This document shows, piece by piece, positions 16,409-25,652 of a DNA stretch of 64,000 nt; within the stretch, counting starts at the first letter, position 1, and each line of letters begins with the position of its first letter. The position numbers were made by a program, and so were the translations under genes. The notes beneath the pieces were generated by a model, which was not told the origin of the DNA, searched no databases, and worked only from the letters and a program-made list of their open reading frames with translations. Source of the stretch: JBGVSA01 sp049840475 (GTDB taxonomy: Bacteria; Pseudomonadota; Gammaproteobacteria; Burkholderiales; Rhodocyclaceae); NCBI GenBank assembly GCA_049840475.1, contig JASGKX010000001.1, positions 248,001-312,000 on the forward strand, given 5' to 3'.

Positions 16409-17296
16409 ATGCGCGTCGCTCAGCTATTGACCGCCCTCGTGCTCGCCGCCTGCGCCATGGGTGCCAGCGCGGCACCAATGGTGCCGGTGACAATCCCGCC
16501 GGACGGGTTGTCATCGTCGCCAGAGCCGCTCAGAGCATTTCTGTTTACGCCTGACACACCGGGCCCGCACCCCGCGGTCGTGATGATGCACGGCTGTGGT
16601 GGTGCCTACGCCAGCGACGGCAAACTCAATGCACGCCACGCCATGTGGGGCGAATACCTTGCCTCACTCGGCTACGTTGCATTGATGGTCGATAGCTTCA
16701 CGTCGCGCGGAGTCAAAGAACTCTGCACCATCCCGCTGGCGCAACGTCCGCTGAAAGAAGCAGACCGCACGGGCGACGCTTATGCGGCGCAAGCCTGGCT
16801 GCGCGAGCGCACGGACGTCGACACCGCGCACATCGCCGTGCTCGGCTGGTCACACGGCGGCGGCGTGGTCCTCGACACAGTCGCCCGCCTGCCAAAGGGT
16901 GCAAAGGACAAAGGCGTGACGCCCTTCGCTGCTGCGGTGGCGTTCTATCCTGGGTGCAGCGCTCGCGCGCGCCATGCCGATCGATTCCACCCCAACGCAC
17001 CGCTGCTGGTGCTGATCGGAGAGTCCGACGACTGGACGCCAGCCGCGCCATGCGTGTCGCTGGCAGAAGCCGTGTCGTCGCGCCATGAGCCGATGCAGAT
17101 CGTGACCTACCCCGACACGTACCACGACTTCGACAACCCGGGCATCAAGCGCAAGCGCGTGCGCACTGAAGTACCCAACGGCGTGAATCCGGGCCAAGGC
17201 GTCACCACGGCACCGAACCCGGTCGCACGCGAAGACGCCAAGCGGCGCGTGGCGGCCTACTTCACCGAGCTTCTGCCCGCCGGAACGCCGCGATGA
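16409..17296 (+). CDS. Exported dienelactone hydrolase family protein
   Basis: 295 residues with an N-terminal export signal (LLTALVLAACAMGASA); the LAAC stretch could also be a lipobox with Cys15. The alpha/beta-hydrolase core shows HGCGGAYASDG (oxyanion region), the nucleophile elbow GWSHGG with Ser148, an acid in GESDDWTPA and the His in TYHDFDNPG, so the catalytic triad is complete. The true substrate is unknown. It starts 5 bases after purK and overlaps the Sua5 start by four bases (ATGA), so it is co-transcribed with both. Confidence 0.85.
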   Translation: MRVAQLLTALVLAACAMGASAAPMVPVTIPPDGLSSSPEPLRAFLFTPDTPGPHPAVVMMHGCGGAYASDGKLNARHAMWGEYLASLGYVALMVDSFTSRGVKELCTIPLAQRPLKEADRTGDAYAAQAWLRERTDVDTAHIAVLGWSHGGGVVLDTVARLPKGAKDKGVTPFAAAVAFYPGCSARARHADRFHPNAPLLVLIGESDDWTPAAPCVSLAEAVSSRHEPMQIVTYPDTYHDFDNPGIKRKRVRTEVPNGVNPGQGVTTAPNPVAREDAKRRVAAYFTELLPAGTPR

Positions 17297-18270
17297 TCAT
17301 CCGCCCGCCGACGCCTGAGAACATCCGCGAAGCCGCCGCCATGCTGCGCGCGGGCCAACTGGTGGCGCTGCCGACCGAAACCGTCTACGGGCTCGGTGCC
17401 GACGCCTCCAACCCAGAAGCCGCGACCCGCGTCTTCGCCGCCAAGAATCGCCCTGCCGATCACCCGCTGATCGTGCATCTGGCAGATGCCGAACAGATGA
17501 CGGAATGGGCACGCGCCATTCCGAAAGAAGCAATCGCGCTTGCACGGGCTTTCTGGCCCGGCCCGCTGACGATGATCCTCCCGCGCGAAGCAGACGTGCC
17601 GGATGCCGTGACGGGCGGACAAGATACAGTCGGCCTGCGCGTGCCGGATCACCCGGTCGCGCTCGCCTTGCTGCGCGCTTTCGGTGGCGGTATCGCCGCC
17701 CCGTCGGCCAATCGTTTCGGACGCATCAGCCCGACCACCGCGCAGCACGTTGAGGAAGAAGTCGGCCCGCATCTGGCGATGATTCTCGACGGCGGCCCCT
17801 GCACGGTCGGCATCGAATCAACCATCCTCGATCTGTCGCGTGGCGAACCGGTGATATTGCGCCCCGGCATGATCGGTATCGACGCCATCGCAGCCGTCAT
17901 CGGCCGCCGCCCGCGCCTGCGCGGCCACGCTGAAAATGCGCCACGCGTGTCGGGCTCGCTCGCCGCGCACTATGCGCCGCGCACGCCCATGACCATTGCA
18001 AGCGCCGCCGAGCTGCAGTCGACAAGCGCCGACTGCGCCGTGCTCGCACACAGCGTTGCGCCGCGATCGGGCACGTCCATGTGGATCACGGCGCCAGCCG
18101 ATGCACACGGCTACGCGCACGATCTCTACGCCAACCTGCGTGCGCTCGATACCAGCGGTGCCACACGCATTCTTCTGGAAACGCTGCCGGACGGCAGCGA
18201 TTGGGACGCCGTGCGCGACCGCGTGGGTCGCGCCGTGGTCGGCTCGGGCGACGAGCAGGACGAGACCTGA
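17293..18270 (+). CDS. tsaC: L-threonylcarbamoyladenylate synthase, Sua5 type
   Basis: 325 residues: an N-terminal YrdC domain (LVALPTETVYGLGADA, KNRPADHPLIVH, PSANRFGRISPT) followed by the C-terminal Sua5 domain that distinguishes Sua5 from the shorter TsaC. It makes threonylcarbamoyl-AMP from threonine, bicarbonate and ATP for the universal t6A modification at tRNA position 37. Its ATG overlaps the upstream stop (ATGATC). The convergent SPOR gene follows after a GC-rich hairpin. Confidence 0.93.
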   Translation: MIIRPPTPENIREAAAMLRAGQLVALPTETVYGLGADASNPEAATRVFAAKNRPADHPLIVHLADAEQMTEWARAIPKEAIALARAFWPGPLTMILPREADVPDAVTGGQDTVGLRVPDHPVALALLRAFGGGIAAPSANRFGRISPTTAQHVEEEVGPHLAMILDGGPCTVGIESTILDLSRGEPVILRPGMIGIDAIAAVIGRRPRLRGHAENAPRVSGSLAAHYAPRTPMTIASAAELQSTSADCAVLAHSVAPRSGTSMWITAPADAHGYAHDLYANLRALDTSGATRILLETLPDGSDWDAVRDRVGRAVVGSGDEQDET

Positions 18271-18281
18271 TCGGCACGCGA

Positions 18282-18307
18282 GGCGAGCGCCACCGCGTGC
18301 GCTCGCC
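18282..18307. terminator. GC-rich hairpin between convergent genes
   Basis: GGCGAGCGC / GCGCTCGCC with an 8-base loop sits between the sua5 and SPOR gene ends. There is no T-run on either side, so terminator function is tentative. Confidence 0.4.
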
Positions 18308-18316
18308 CGCTAAGAC

Positions 18317-19009
18317 TTACTTCTTCGGCAACACCAACATGCCGGCATCGAAGCCGGCGCGCCGCAGTTGCGCCTGGGCGGCAACGGCTTCATCACGGTT
18401 CTTGAACGGGCCCAGTTCAACGCGCGTTTCCACCCGAGCCGTGATCCCCTTCTGCTTGAGTCGCCGCACCAATTGGTCGGCGTTGGCAGCACTCGAGAAC
18501 ACACCCAATTGAACGATGTACGTGCCTGCCGGCGCGGTCGCCGCAGTGCGTTCGTCGCGCAGCGCGGCGGGCGTGGCTGGACGTGGCTCGACGACAGTGA
18601 CCGACGATGCCGACGTCGCAGCACGCGGCGCAGCGGACGACGGCGGCGCGATGGTCACGTCGGGCTTGCTCGACGCAGTGCCCGTGCTCGCCACGGGTGT
18701 TGGCGGCGCGGTCTCTTCCGGTTCGGGTTCGGCGGCGGGCTCCTGCACCACGATGGGTGCGGAGCCGATCGCTTGCGAAGTCTCGGCGGCCAATGCAGCG
18801 ATGGCGCCCGACTGACCGTCAGAGAAACTCGGCCCGATCTGGGTCACCGTGCGCGCCGTCGCAGGCGGCTCGGGACGTTGATTGCGCTCGACCAAAAGCA
18901 GCACCGCCAGCAAGGCCACGATGAGGGCGGCCGCCACCACGCCGCGTGCGACGAGCTGGCGCTTGAGACGGCCCGGATCTTCGGTGTTTTCGCTGGCCTG
19001 TTCAGCCAT
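18317..19009 (-). CDS. SPOR domain-containing membrane protein
   Basis: 230 residues: cytoplasmic N-terminus, one membrane helix (about 22-42, GVVAAALIVALLAVLLLVE), a long low-complexity linker rich in Ala, Pro, Thr, Ser and Glu, and a C-terminal SPOR domain (from GTYIVQLGVFSSAANADQLVRRL to RAGFDAGMLVL). SPOR domains bind denuded peptidoglycan glycan strands at the septum, so a role at the division site is likely. The start is three bases after the stop of the DUF2802 gene, showing one operon. Confidence 0.88.
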   Translation of the reverse strand: MAEQASENTEDPGRLKRQLVARGVVAAALIVALLAVLLLVERNQRPEPPATARTVTQIGPSFSDGQSGAIAALAAETSQAIGSAPIVVQEPAAEPEPEETAPPTPVASTGTASSKPDVTIAPPSSAAPRAATSASSVTVVEPRPATPAALRDERTAATAPAGTYIVQLGVFSSAANADQLVRRLKQKGITARVETRVELGPFKNRDEAVAAQAQLRRAGFDAGMLVLPKK

Positions 19010-19012
19010 CGG

Positions 19013-19675
19013 TCAATCTCCTTCCTGCGGGGATGCGGCCAGCGCGCGCACCAGTTGAGCTTCAGATACAGAAATGCCGCAGCGCTCTGCGATGGTCAGC
19101 GAATCGAGCCCGCTACGCGCGAGCCCCACGGCCTCGCCGTACTGCGGGGCGACATGTACAGGCGTGCGCGGCAGCGTCTCCAGCCGTTGGCGGAGCTGAC
19201 CGACTTCGGCACGCAGCGTTTCAAGATCGTCGCGCAGGGCGTCATTTTCCACACGCTGCGCGTCGAGCATCTGACGCAACTGCCGCAATTCGAGCGCGGC
19301 TTCGAATCCGCCAGCCACCGGTGCAACAGCGGGGACACTCGCCGGGGCGATGGAGGGGCGGATCACTGGCGCGGGCGCAGGTTGCGCAGGCGGGCGGGAA
19401 GGATCGCGATAAAACGCGTCGAGAGAAGAACGCGGCGCGCTCAATCGCACCACGGCATCGTCGCCGTCTTCTTCGTCGTCTTCGATGTCATCCACGATAT
19501 CGATGACAGGCTCGATCGGGCGCGACGGCATGGGGACTTCAGGCGGCGCGACATCGATCGGTTCGCGGCGGCCACGGCGTGCGCGAGCGTTCACGCGCTG
19601 CCAGCGCCAACCCAGCGCCAACAGATAGATCGCCAGCAACGCGATCAGACAAATGACGATTTCACGCACACCCAC
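19013..19675 (-). CDS. DUF2802 domain membrane protein
   Basis: 220 residues. An N-terminal membrane helix (VREIVICLIALLAIYLLAL) is followed by a charged, proline-rich region, a heptad-like stretch LRQLRQMLDAQRVENDALRDDLETLRAEVGQLRQRLETL that should form a coiled coil, and a C-terminal DUF2802-like helix-turn-helix (LARSGLDSLTIAERCGISVSEAQLVRAL). I place the start at GTG 19675 because GGAGA lies five bases before it and the helix then begins at once; an ATG 72 bases further upstream lacks such a site. Function unknown; it pairs with the SPOR gene. Confidence 0.75.
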   Translation of the reverse strand: MGVREIVICLIALLAIYLLALGWRWQRVNARARRGRREPIDVAPPEVPMPSRPIEPVIDIVDDIEDDEEDGDDAVVRLSAPRSSLDAFYRDPSRPPAQPAPAPVIRPSIAPASVPAVAPVAGGFEAALELRQLRQMLDAQRVENDALRDDLETLRAEVGQLRQRLETLPRTPVHVAPQYGEAVGLARSGLDSLTIAERCGISVSEAQLVRALAASPQEGD

Positions 19676-19809
19676 GTTTGTCTCCAAATATCGGGCTTTG
19701 CGCTGCCATGACGGATGCAACGCCCGCATTGCCACCGGCGCGATCATACTGCACAGTCCGCCAACCCCAACACCGGATTACAGGCGCCCAACGCCAGCAT
19801 TTCACGCTC

Positions 19810-20574
19810 ATGTACAGCTTGTTCCTGCTAAAGAAGATTCTGTCGGCCGTCCTGCTGCCGCCGATCATGCCGTTGCTGTTGATGGCGCTGGCGCTGGCTG
19901 TGCGTGAATGGCGCCCGCGCGCCGGCCGATGGTTGTCATGGATAGCGCTGATCGTGCTGATCGTGTTCTCGACACCGGCCACGGTCGATCTCATGACACG
20001 GCCGCTGGAGCGTTTTGAAGTTGCCAAGCCCGAGCAGATCCGCCAGACACAGGCCATCGTGATCCTGGCGGGCGGCAAGCGCGGTTACGCGCCTGAGTTC
20101 ACCGGGTCGGCCCCCAGCCGGCTGACACTCGAACGCTTGCGCTACGGCGCCATGGTGGCGCGACGCAGTGGTTTGCCCGTGCTGGTCAGCGGCGGTGCTC
20201 CCACGGGGCAAAAGCCGGAATCCGTCCTGATGGCCGAGTCGCTGCGCGACGACTTCCATGTTCCGGTGAAGTGGATGGAGACCGACTCGCTCGACACGCA
20301 CGACAACGCGGTCTACTCGGCAGAAATTCTCAAACGCGCAGGCGTTACCCGCGTCACGCTCGTGACGCACGCGGCGCACATGTGGCGTTCGGTGAACGAG
20401 TTCACCGCGCAAGGCATCGAAGTACTGCCGGCACCGACGGCATACCTCACGGGCGGCGCTTTCGGGGAGGAGTTCTTCCGCTACATTCCGAACATCACCA
20501 GCACCTACGCCGGCTGGTACGCCGCACATGAGTGGATGGGACTGTGGGCGCAGTGGCTGCGCGACAAGTTCTGA
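19810..20574 (+). CDS. YdcF/ElyC family DUF218 envelope protein
   Basis: 254 residues. Two hydrophobic segments at the N-terminus (LFLLKKILSAVLLPPIMPLLLMALALAV and WLSWIALIVLIVFSTP) precede the DUF218 domain with AIVILAGGKRGYAPEFTG, LERLRYGAMVARRSGLPVLVSGG and the DTHDNAVYSAEIL and LVTHAAHMWRSVNEF motifs. Relatives such as ElyC act in envelope or peptidoglycan-precursor maintenance; the substrate here is unknown. It diverges from the DUF2802 gene and ends 3 bases before the convergent LysR gene. Confidence 0.85.
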   Translation: MYSLFLLKKILSAVLLPPIMPLLLMALALAVREWRPRAGRWLSWIALIVLIVFSTPATVDLMTRPLERFEVAKPEQIRQTQAIVILAGGKRGYAPEFTGSAPSRLTLERLRYGAMVARRSGLPVLVSGGAPTGQKPESVLMAESLRDDFHVPVKWMETDSLDTHDNAVYSAEILKRAGVTRVTLVTHAAHMWRSVNEFTAQGIEVLPAPTAYLTGGAFGEEFFRYIPNITSTYAGWYAAHEWMGLWAQWLRDKF

Positions 20575-20577
20575 TGT

Positions 20578-21498
20578 TCATTCCAGAGGCATACGCGGCA
20601 CAAAGTCTGCGCCGCGTTCGCGCACAAGCTCGATAAAAGCGCGCAACCCCGGCGGCACATGACGGCGGCCGGGGTAGTACAGACACAAGCCAGGAGACGG
20701 CGGCGTCCAGTCTTCAAGCACGCGGATCAGACGCCCCGCCTCGATGTCCTCCCCCACATGCCATTCCGACATGTACGCGAGCCCCACCCCGGCCAGCGCC
20801 GCGTCACGGATCGAGGCCATGTCGTCGAGCGTGAGCATGCCCGGCACATCTACCGTGGCTGACTCGCCCCGCCGCGAGAACTCCCATCGATAGAGCTTGC
20901 CGCTCGGCAGACGCATCCGCACGGCCCGATGCTGAGCCAGATCGGCCGGAACGCGCGGCGGCCGATGCGCTGCGAAATACGCCGGAGAGCCGACCACCGC
21001 AAAGCGCACCTCGCTGCCGATCGGCACGGCGATCATGTCTTGCGGCACCGTCTCCGCCAGACGAATGCCAGCATCGAAACCCTCCGCCACGATGTCGACC
21101 AGACGACCATCGGTGACGACGTCCACTTGCATCTCGGGATAACGCCGCAGGTATTCGAGCACGAAGGGCGCGAAGATCATGCGCAGCGCTCCGGCCGCGC
21201 AGTTGATGCGCAGGGTGCCGCTGGGGTGTTGCCCACGCAGGCTCACCGACTCCGCTGCGCGGCGCAGGTCGGACAGGGCGGGCGCGATCTGCGCCACGAA
21301 CGACTCGCCCGCCTCGGTGAGCGCCACGCTGCGCGTGGTTCGATGAAATAACCGCGTCCCCAGACGTGCCTCCACCGCCGCGATGGTGCTGGAAACGGCC
21401 GATGTGGACATGTCCAGTTCAGTCGCCGCCGCGCGAAAGCTGCGATGCCGGGCCACCGCCAACACCGCCTCGTATTCGATTAATCCTGATGTGCGCAT
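20578..21498 (-). CDS. LysR family transcriptional regulator
   Basis: 306 residues with an N-terminal winged helix-turn-helix (FRAAATELDMSTSAVSSTIAAVEARLGTRLFHRTTRSVALTEAGE) and a C-terminal periplasmic-binding-like effector domain (GTLRINCAAGALRMIFAPFVLEYLRRYPEMQVDVV), of the CrgA-like subgroup. It is transcribed away from an aldehyde dehydrogenase across about 98 bases, so that gene is its likely target. The effector is not evident. Confidence 0.92.
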   Translation of the reverse strand: MRTSGLIEYEAVLAVARHRSFRAAATELDMSTSAVSSTIAAVEARLGTRLFHRTTRSVALTEAGESFVAQIAPALSDLRRAAESVSLRGQHPSGTLRINCAAGALRMIFAPFVLEYLRRYPEMQVDVVTDGRLVDIVAEGFDAGIRLAETVPQDMIAVPIGSEVRFAVVGSPAYFAAHRPPRVPADLAQHRAVRMRLPSGKLYRWEFSRRGESATVDVPGMLTLDDMASIRDAALAGVGLAYMSEWHVGEDIEAGRLIRVLEDWTPPSPGLCLYYPGRRHVPPGLRAFIELVRERGADFVPRMPLE

Positions 21499-21596
21499 TA
21501 TCCCGCCTCACCGCATAACACATCCCGATTTATACACCTTATCCGCACAATCGGTACACCGTAGACTGGCCTCGTCGTCCTTTTCTGGAGAGCGCC

Positions 21597-23015
21597 ATGG
21601 CGCAGATTGACCACCACTACATCGATGGCGCATTCGTGCCGTCACATGGCCGCGACACGGCAGACCTGATCAACCCCGCCACGGAGGACGTCATCGGAAC
21701 GGTGCGTCTGGGCGATGCCGACGATGCACGCCGCGCTGTCGCCGCCGCCAAGCGTGCGCAAGTGGACTTCGCGCAGACGAGCAAGGAAGAGCGGTTGGTG
21801 CTGCTGCAGCGGTTGCACGAAGCCGTGGTGGCGCGCGAGGCAGACATGCTGACGGCCGTGGTCGACGAATATGGCGCGCCAGCGGCTCGCGCAGGATGGA
21901 TGGTGCAGCACGCTATCGGCGCCTTCCGCGATGTCGCGACGGCGCTGACCGACTACCCGCTCACACGCAGCATTGGCCAGGCTCGTGCCGTCATGGCGCC
22001 GGTGGGTGTGTCGGCGCTCATCACGCCGTGGAACAGCAATGCTGGCTTCATTTGCAACAAGCTCGCCAGTGCCATTGCCGCTGGCTGCGCCACGGTCATC
22101 AAGCCCAGCGAAATGAGCGCCATGCAGACTCAGGTCGTGGTCGAAGCGTTACACGCGGCGGGACTCCCGCCGGGGTTGTTCAACGTGGTCAATGGGCGAG
22201 GGGATGTTGTCGGCGCCGAATTCGTTGCCCACCCCGACGTCGCCAAAGTGTCATTCACCGGCTCCACCGCCGTTGGCAAGGGAATCCTGCGCATGGCCGC
22301 AGAGACGATCAAGCGCGTGACGCTGGAGCTGGGCGGCAAGTCGCCGACATTGATTCTCGATGACGCAGAGCTTGCGTCAGCCATCGACATCGCAATCGAA
22401 GCGGGCTTCCAGAACAGCGGGCAGGCGTGCATCGCCGGCACGCGCATCCTGCTGCCGCGAACACGTCTCGACGAAGCCATCCCGCTTCTCCGGCAAGCGG
22501 TGGCGCGACACCCGGTTGGCGACCCGCACGATCAAGCCACGCGCATCGGTCCGATGGTCAGCCGCAAGCAGTGGGAACGTGTGCAAGGCTATATCAGGCT
22601 CGGCGTCGAAGAAGGCGCGCGGATCATCGTCGGCGGCGAAGGTCGGCCGCAGCACTTGTCACGCGGCCACTTCGTGCAGCCGACAGTGTTCGTGGATGTC
22701 CGCAATGACATGCGGATTGCGCAGGAGGAAATCTTCGGTCCTGTGCTGTCGGTCATCACCTACGACAGCGAAGAGGAAGCCATCGCAATCGCCAACGACA
22801 CGCGCTACGGCTTGCAGGCCTACGTGGTGTCACCTGACGCCGCGCGCGCACAACGCGTGGCGGCGAGGCTCGAAGCGGGACGGGTGCTTATCAACGGACT
22901 GTCGCACGAGCCGCAAGCCCCCTTCGGCGGCTTCAAGCAATCCGGCATCGGGCGGGAATTCGGCGGCTTTGGCCTGGCCGCCTACCTGGAACCCAAGACG
23001 CTGCTGGGTGCCTAG
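21597..23015 (+). CDS. NAD(P)-dependent aldehyde dehydrogenase
   Basis: 472 residues of the ALDH superfamily. The Rossmann fold has APVGVSALITPWN and VSFTGSTAVGKGI; catalytic Glu244 lies in LELGGKSP and the nucleophile Cys278 in NSGQACIAGTR; the C-terminal PFGGFKQSGIGREFG segment is present. It oxidises an aldehyde to the acid; the substrate is unknown, although the sequence resembles the broad 'aldehyde dehydrogenase family' of soil betaproteobacteria. The ATG at 21597 has CTGGAGAG seven bases before it. Divergent from LysR, convergent with the MATE gene. Confidence 0.93.
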   Translation: MAQIDHHYIDGAFVPSHGRDTADLINPATEDVIGTVRLGDADDARRAVAAAKRAQVDFAQTSKEERLVLLQRLHEAVVAREADMLTAVVDEYGAPAARAGWMVQHAIGAFRDVATALTDYPLTRSIGQARAVMAPVGVSALITPWNSNAGFICNKLASAIAAGCATVIKPSEMSAMQTQVVVEALHAAGLPPGLFNVVNGRGDVVGAEFVAHPDVAKVSFTGSTAVGKGILRMAAETIKRVTLELGGKSPTLILDDAELASAIDIAIEAGFQNSGQACIAGTRILLPRTRLDEAIPLLRQAVARHPVGDPHDQATRIGPMVSRKQWERVQGYIRLGVEEGARIIVGGEGRPQHLSRGHFVQPTVFVDVRNDMRIAQEEIFGPVLSVITYDSEEEAIAIANDTRYGLQAYVVSPDAARAQRVAARLEAGRVLINGLSHEPQAPFGGFKQSGIGREFGGFGLAAYLEPKTLLGA

Positions 23016-23024
23016 CACCGGCTC

Positions 23025-24422
23025 TCAAGCCACGACATCCGGCTGCACTAGCGTCACGGCCCGCTGCGCGCGAACCTTGCGATGCGCGCGGCGGGCGTGC
23101 TTGACCCATCCGAGCCAACGCCAGCGCGAGTACATCATGGCGCCGCGCGTCCACTCATCGGCAGCAAAGGCGAGCCACACCCCAAGCAGCCCCCACCCCA
23201 TGTGCACGCCGAGCAGCCAAGCCAGGCCGACACCGACGATGTACATGGAGAACACGCCACAACCGACAGGGAAGCGCGCATCGCCCGTCGCACGCAGTCC
23301 ATTGATCACCACCAGATTGAAGGTGCGGCCCGGTTCGAGCAGCACCACGACCCACAGCAAGCGGGCGCCCATGTCGATGATCTGTGGGTCATCCGAGAAA
23401 AAGCCCATCACCGCGCGGCCGCACAACGCCACCAGCAGCGCAAAGCTCACCGCCACCATCAGCCCGATGCGCAGCGCTTTGCGCACCAGACGGTCGGCAT
23501 CGCCCAGTTGCCCCGCGCCGATGTGGTGGCCCACCACGATCTCGGTCCCGAAGCCGATCGCCAGGCTCGACAACAGGATGAAGTACGTGATCTGCAGCAT
23601 GTAGGTGTGCGTCGCCAGGGGCAGCGCGCCCATGCCGGCAACGAACGACAGGATGATGGTGAAGCTGGTGCGGTACGCGATCTGCTCGCCCGCGCCCGGC
23701 AGACCGATGTGCAGGATCTCGCCCAGCGATTGCCGGCGCACGCGCCACCAGTCCCCGGCGCGCGGCACGATCGACAGACGTCGCCGCCACAGCCACACAT
23801 ACATGCCCAACGCGGCCAGACGCGAGGCGATGAACGCCACGCCGATGCCAACCAGGCCGGCACGCGGCAAGCCCCACCAACCGAAGATCAGCGGTAGCCC
23901 GATCGACACGGCCACGATGTGCATGCACAGCATCAGGCGCATCGTGTCGCGCGTGAAGGTATAAGCGCGCAAGACCGACGCCATCGTCGTGTTGAGCGCC
24001 TCGAAAGCGAGCATCACACCGAGGATGACGAGATACGGCTGGGCCGAGTTCATCAGCTCTGCGGGCGTATCCATCAGCTCCAGCAGCGGCCGCGCGCCGA
24101 GCGCAACGATCACTGCGGCAATCACGCCCATCCACCATGCGGCGGCAAGGCTGGCACGAGAGATACGTTCCGCCCCCACGCCATCGCGCGCGCCGAGGTA
24201 CTGCGTGATCACCACGCTGGCGCCCACGCCGACGAGTCGGAAGACGATCATGAAGAACATCATGATCTGGTTGGAAATACCAAAGGCCGCTGCGGTGGCG
24301 TCGGACACGCGCGCAGTGAGCCAGATGAACAGCAGGCCGACGGAGGCGTGCAGCAGGTGTTCAGACAGGATCGGCCAAGTGATCTGGAAAAGCCGTGGCC
24401 GTGGCGGCAGGGCGCGGGACAT
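23025..24422 (-). CDS. MATE family efflux transporter
   Basis: 465 residues with about twelve hydrophobic helices and two MatE halves. The first half begins ITWPILSEHLLHASVGLLFIWLTARVSDA and contains VGVGASVVITQYLGARDG; the second has GLPGAGEQIAYRTSFTIILSFVAGMGALPLATHTYMLQI. Such pumps export cationic drugs or metabolites using Na+ or H+. The start at 24422 (MSRALPPRPRLF) places the first helix normally; a longer frame upstream overlaps the promoter side of fkpA and is unsupported. The ribosome site is weak. Confidence 0.9.
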   Translation of the reverse strand: MSRALPPRPRLFQITWPILSEHLLHASVGLLFIWLTARVSDATAAAFGISNQIMMFFMIVFRLVGVGASVVITQYLGARDGVGAERISRASLAAAWWMGVIAAVIVALGARPLLELMDTPAELMNSAQPYLVILGVMLAFEALNTTMASVLRAYTFTRDTMRLMLCMHIVAVSIGLPLIFGWWGLPRAGLVGIGVAFIASRLAALGMYVWLWRRRLSIVPRAGDWWRVRRQSLGEILHIGLPGAGEQIAYRTSFTIILSFVAGMGALPLATHTYMLQITYFILLSSLAIGFGTEIVVGHHIGAGQLGDADRLVRKALRIGLMVAVSFALLVALCGRAVMGFFSDDPQIIDMGARLLWVVVLLEPGRTFNLVVINGLRATGDARFPVGCGVFSMYIVGVGLAWLLGVHMGWGLLGVWLAFAADEWTRGAMMYSRWRWLGWVKHARRAHRKVRAQRAVTLVQPDVVA

Positions 24423-24637
24423 TTTCTGAGGTGCGTCAGCGGAATTCGCTATTGTAGGAAAACGCTTGCCTGCCGGCGGCAAAGAATGGTCACGCCATGA
24501 CCGAGGACAGCCTTCTTGGCGGTGCGGCGGGCGGGATACAGCCGGATACATCCTGACGACCGGCGCAGGACACGCTGAGCGGCAAAATCCCGTATCCTTG
24601 GCGGGCTTTTCGTACCGTACCCCGTACAAGGAACCTC

Positions 24638-25348
24638 ATGAAAACCCTGATTGCCGCAGTCACGCTTGCGCTTACCGTCCCCGCCGCCCTGGCTGCGGAC
24701 ATGACCGAAGACCAGAAGACGCTCTACGCCGTGGGCCTGTTCATGGGCCGCCAGGCCGCCATGTTCAACTTCACGCCCGCTGAAATGGAATTCGTGAAGA
24801 AGGGCCTGTCGGACTCCGTGGCAGGCGGCAAGCCGGCTGTGAACCTCGAAGAATACGGCCCCAAGATTCAGCAACTGGCCATGCAACGCCACCAGGCCAT
24901 CGCCGACAAGGCCGCCGCTGACGGCAAGGTCCAACTGGAAAAGGCCGCCAAGGAAAAGGGCGCGGTCAAGACCGCTTCGGGTCTGGTCTATCTGTCGGTC
25001 AAGGAAGGCTCCGGCGCGCAGCCCAAGGCCAACGACACGGTCAAGGTGAACTACCGCGGCACGACGCCTGACGGCAAGGAATTCGACAGCTCGTACAAGC
25101 GCAATGAACCGGCCGAGTTCCCGCTCAATGGCGTGATCAAGTGCTGGACCGAAGGCGTAGCGAAGATGAAGGTTGGCGGCAAGGCCAAGCTGACCTGCCC
25201 GGCCGCACTGGCTTACGGCGAACAAAGCCCGAGCCCGGACATTCCCCCGAACTCGACGCTGACCTTCGACGTTGAACTGCTGAGCGTGACGCCGGCCCCG
25301 GCCCCCGCCAAGGCGCCTGCTGCACCCGCCGCGCCGGCAAAGAAGTAA
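24638..25348 (+). CDS. fkpA: Exported FKBP-type peptidyl-prolyl isomerase
   Basis: 236 residues: signal peptide (MKTLIAAVTLALTVPAALAA), an N-terminal helical FKBP dimerisation domain (about 21-105), a linker rich in Lys/Ala, and a C-terminal FKBP domain (VKVNYRGTTPDGKEFDSSYKR to LTFDVELLSV), then an Ala/Pro tail. This matches periplasmic FkpA/Mip foldases for outer-membrane proteins. In the active domain LNGVIKCWTEGVAKM replaces the usual VIxGWxEG Gly with Cys, a common variant. AAGGAACCTC precedes the ATG. Confidence 0.9.
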   Translation: MKTLIAAVTLALTVPAALAADMTEDQKTLYAVGLFMGRQAAMFNFTPAEMEFVKKGLSDSVAGGKPAVNLEEYGPKIQQLAMQRHQAIADKAAADGKVQLEKAAKEKGAVKTASGLVYLSVKEGSGAQPKANDTVKVNYRGTTPDGKEFDSSYKRNEPAEFPLNGVIKCWTEGVAKMKVGGKAKLTCPAALAYGEQSPSPDIPPNSTLTFDVELLSVTPAPAPAKAPAAPAAPAKK

Positions 25349-25567
25349 GATTCAACTGCTTCACCGGCTGCGCGCGCCGCGGGACCTCACAGCCCGGCGC
25401 GCGCGCCACTCTCACGCACCACTCCGGTGCATACCGCCCTCAAGTGGTGCGCGCTGCCAAAAACGCAACACTCCTCATTGCCGACGGCGCATAACCGCCA
25501 TCACGCAACCGCAACAAATCGCTCATTTCTGCACCACTTTCGCGTATTGAGCGCGGCGGGTGCCGAT

Positions 25568-25595
25568 ATATGCCGCATGCAAGCGCATGGCATAT
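25568..25595. promoter_or_regulatory. Imperfect dyad upstream of the Tsx-like gene
   Basis: ATATGCC (25568-25574) and GGCATAT (25589-25595) form outer arms, with GCATGC/GCGCAT in between, giving a 28-base dyad about 160 bases before the start codon. Candidate operator. Confidence 0.45.
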
Positions 25596-25626
25596 CCAGA
25601 ACGACGCACCGCCACGACGCATTCTG

Positions 25627-25652
25627 TTTGGCGTATTTGCCATATTGCCAAA
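25627..25652. promoter_or_regulatory. Dyad containing ATTTGCCATAT upstream of the Tsx-like gene
   Basis: TTTGGC (25627-25632) and GCCAAA (25647-25652) flank ATTTGCCATAT (25635-25645). The latter is identical, in the same orientation relative to the gene, to a site upstream of dps. Confidence 0.45.

Noticed and set aside
25370..25407. GC-only hairpin after fkpA as a terminator
   Set aside because: The stem is strong but there is no T-run on the transcribed strand; noted only within the intergenic entry.
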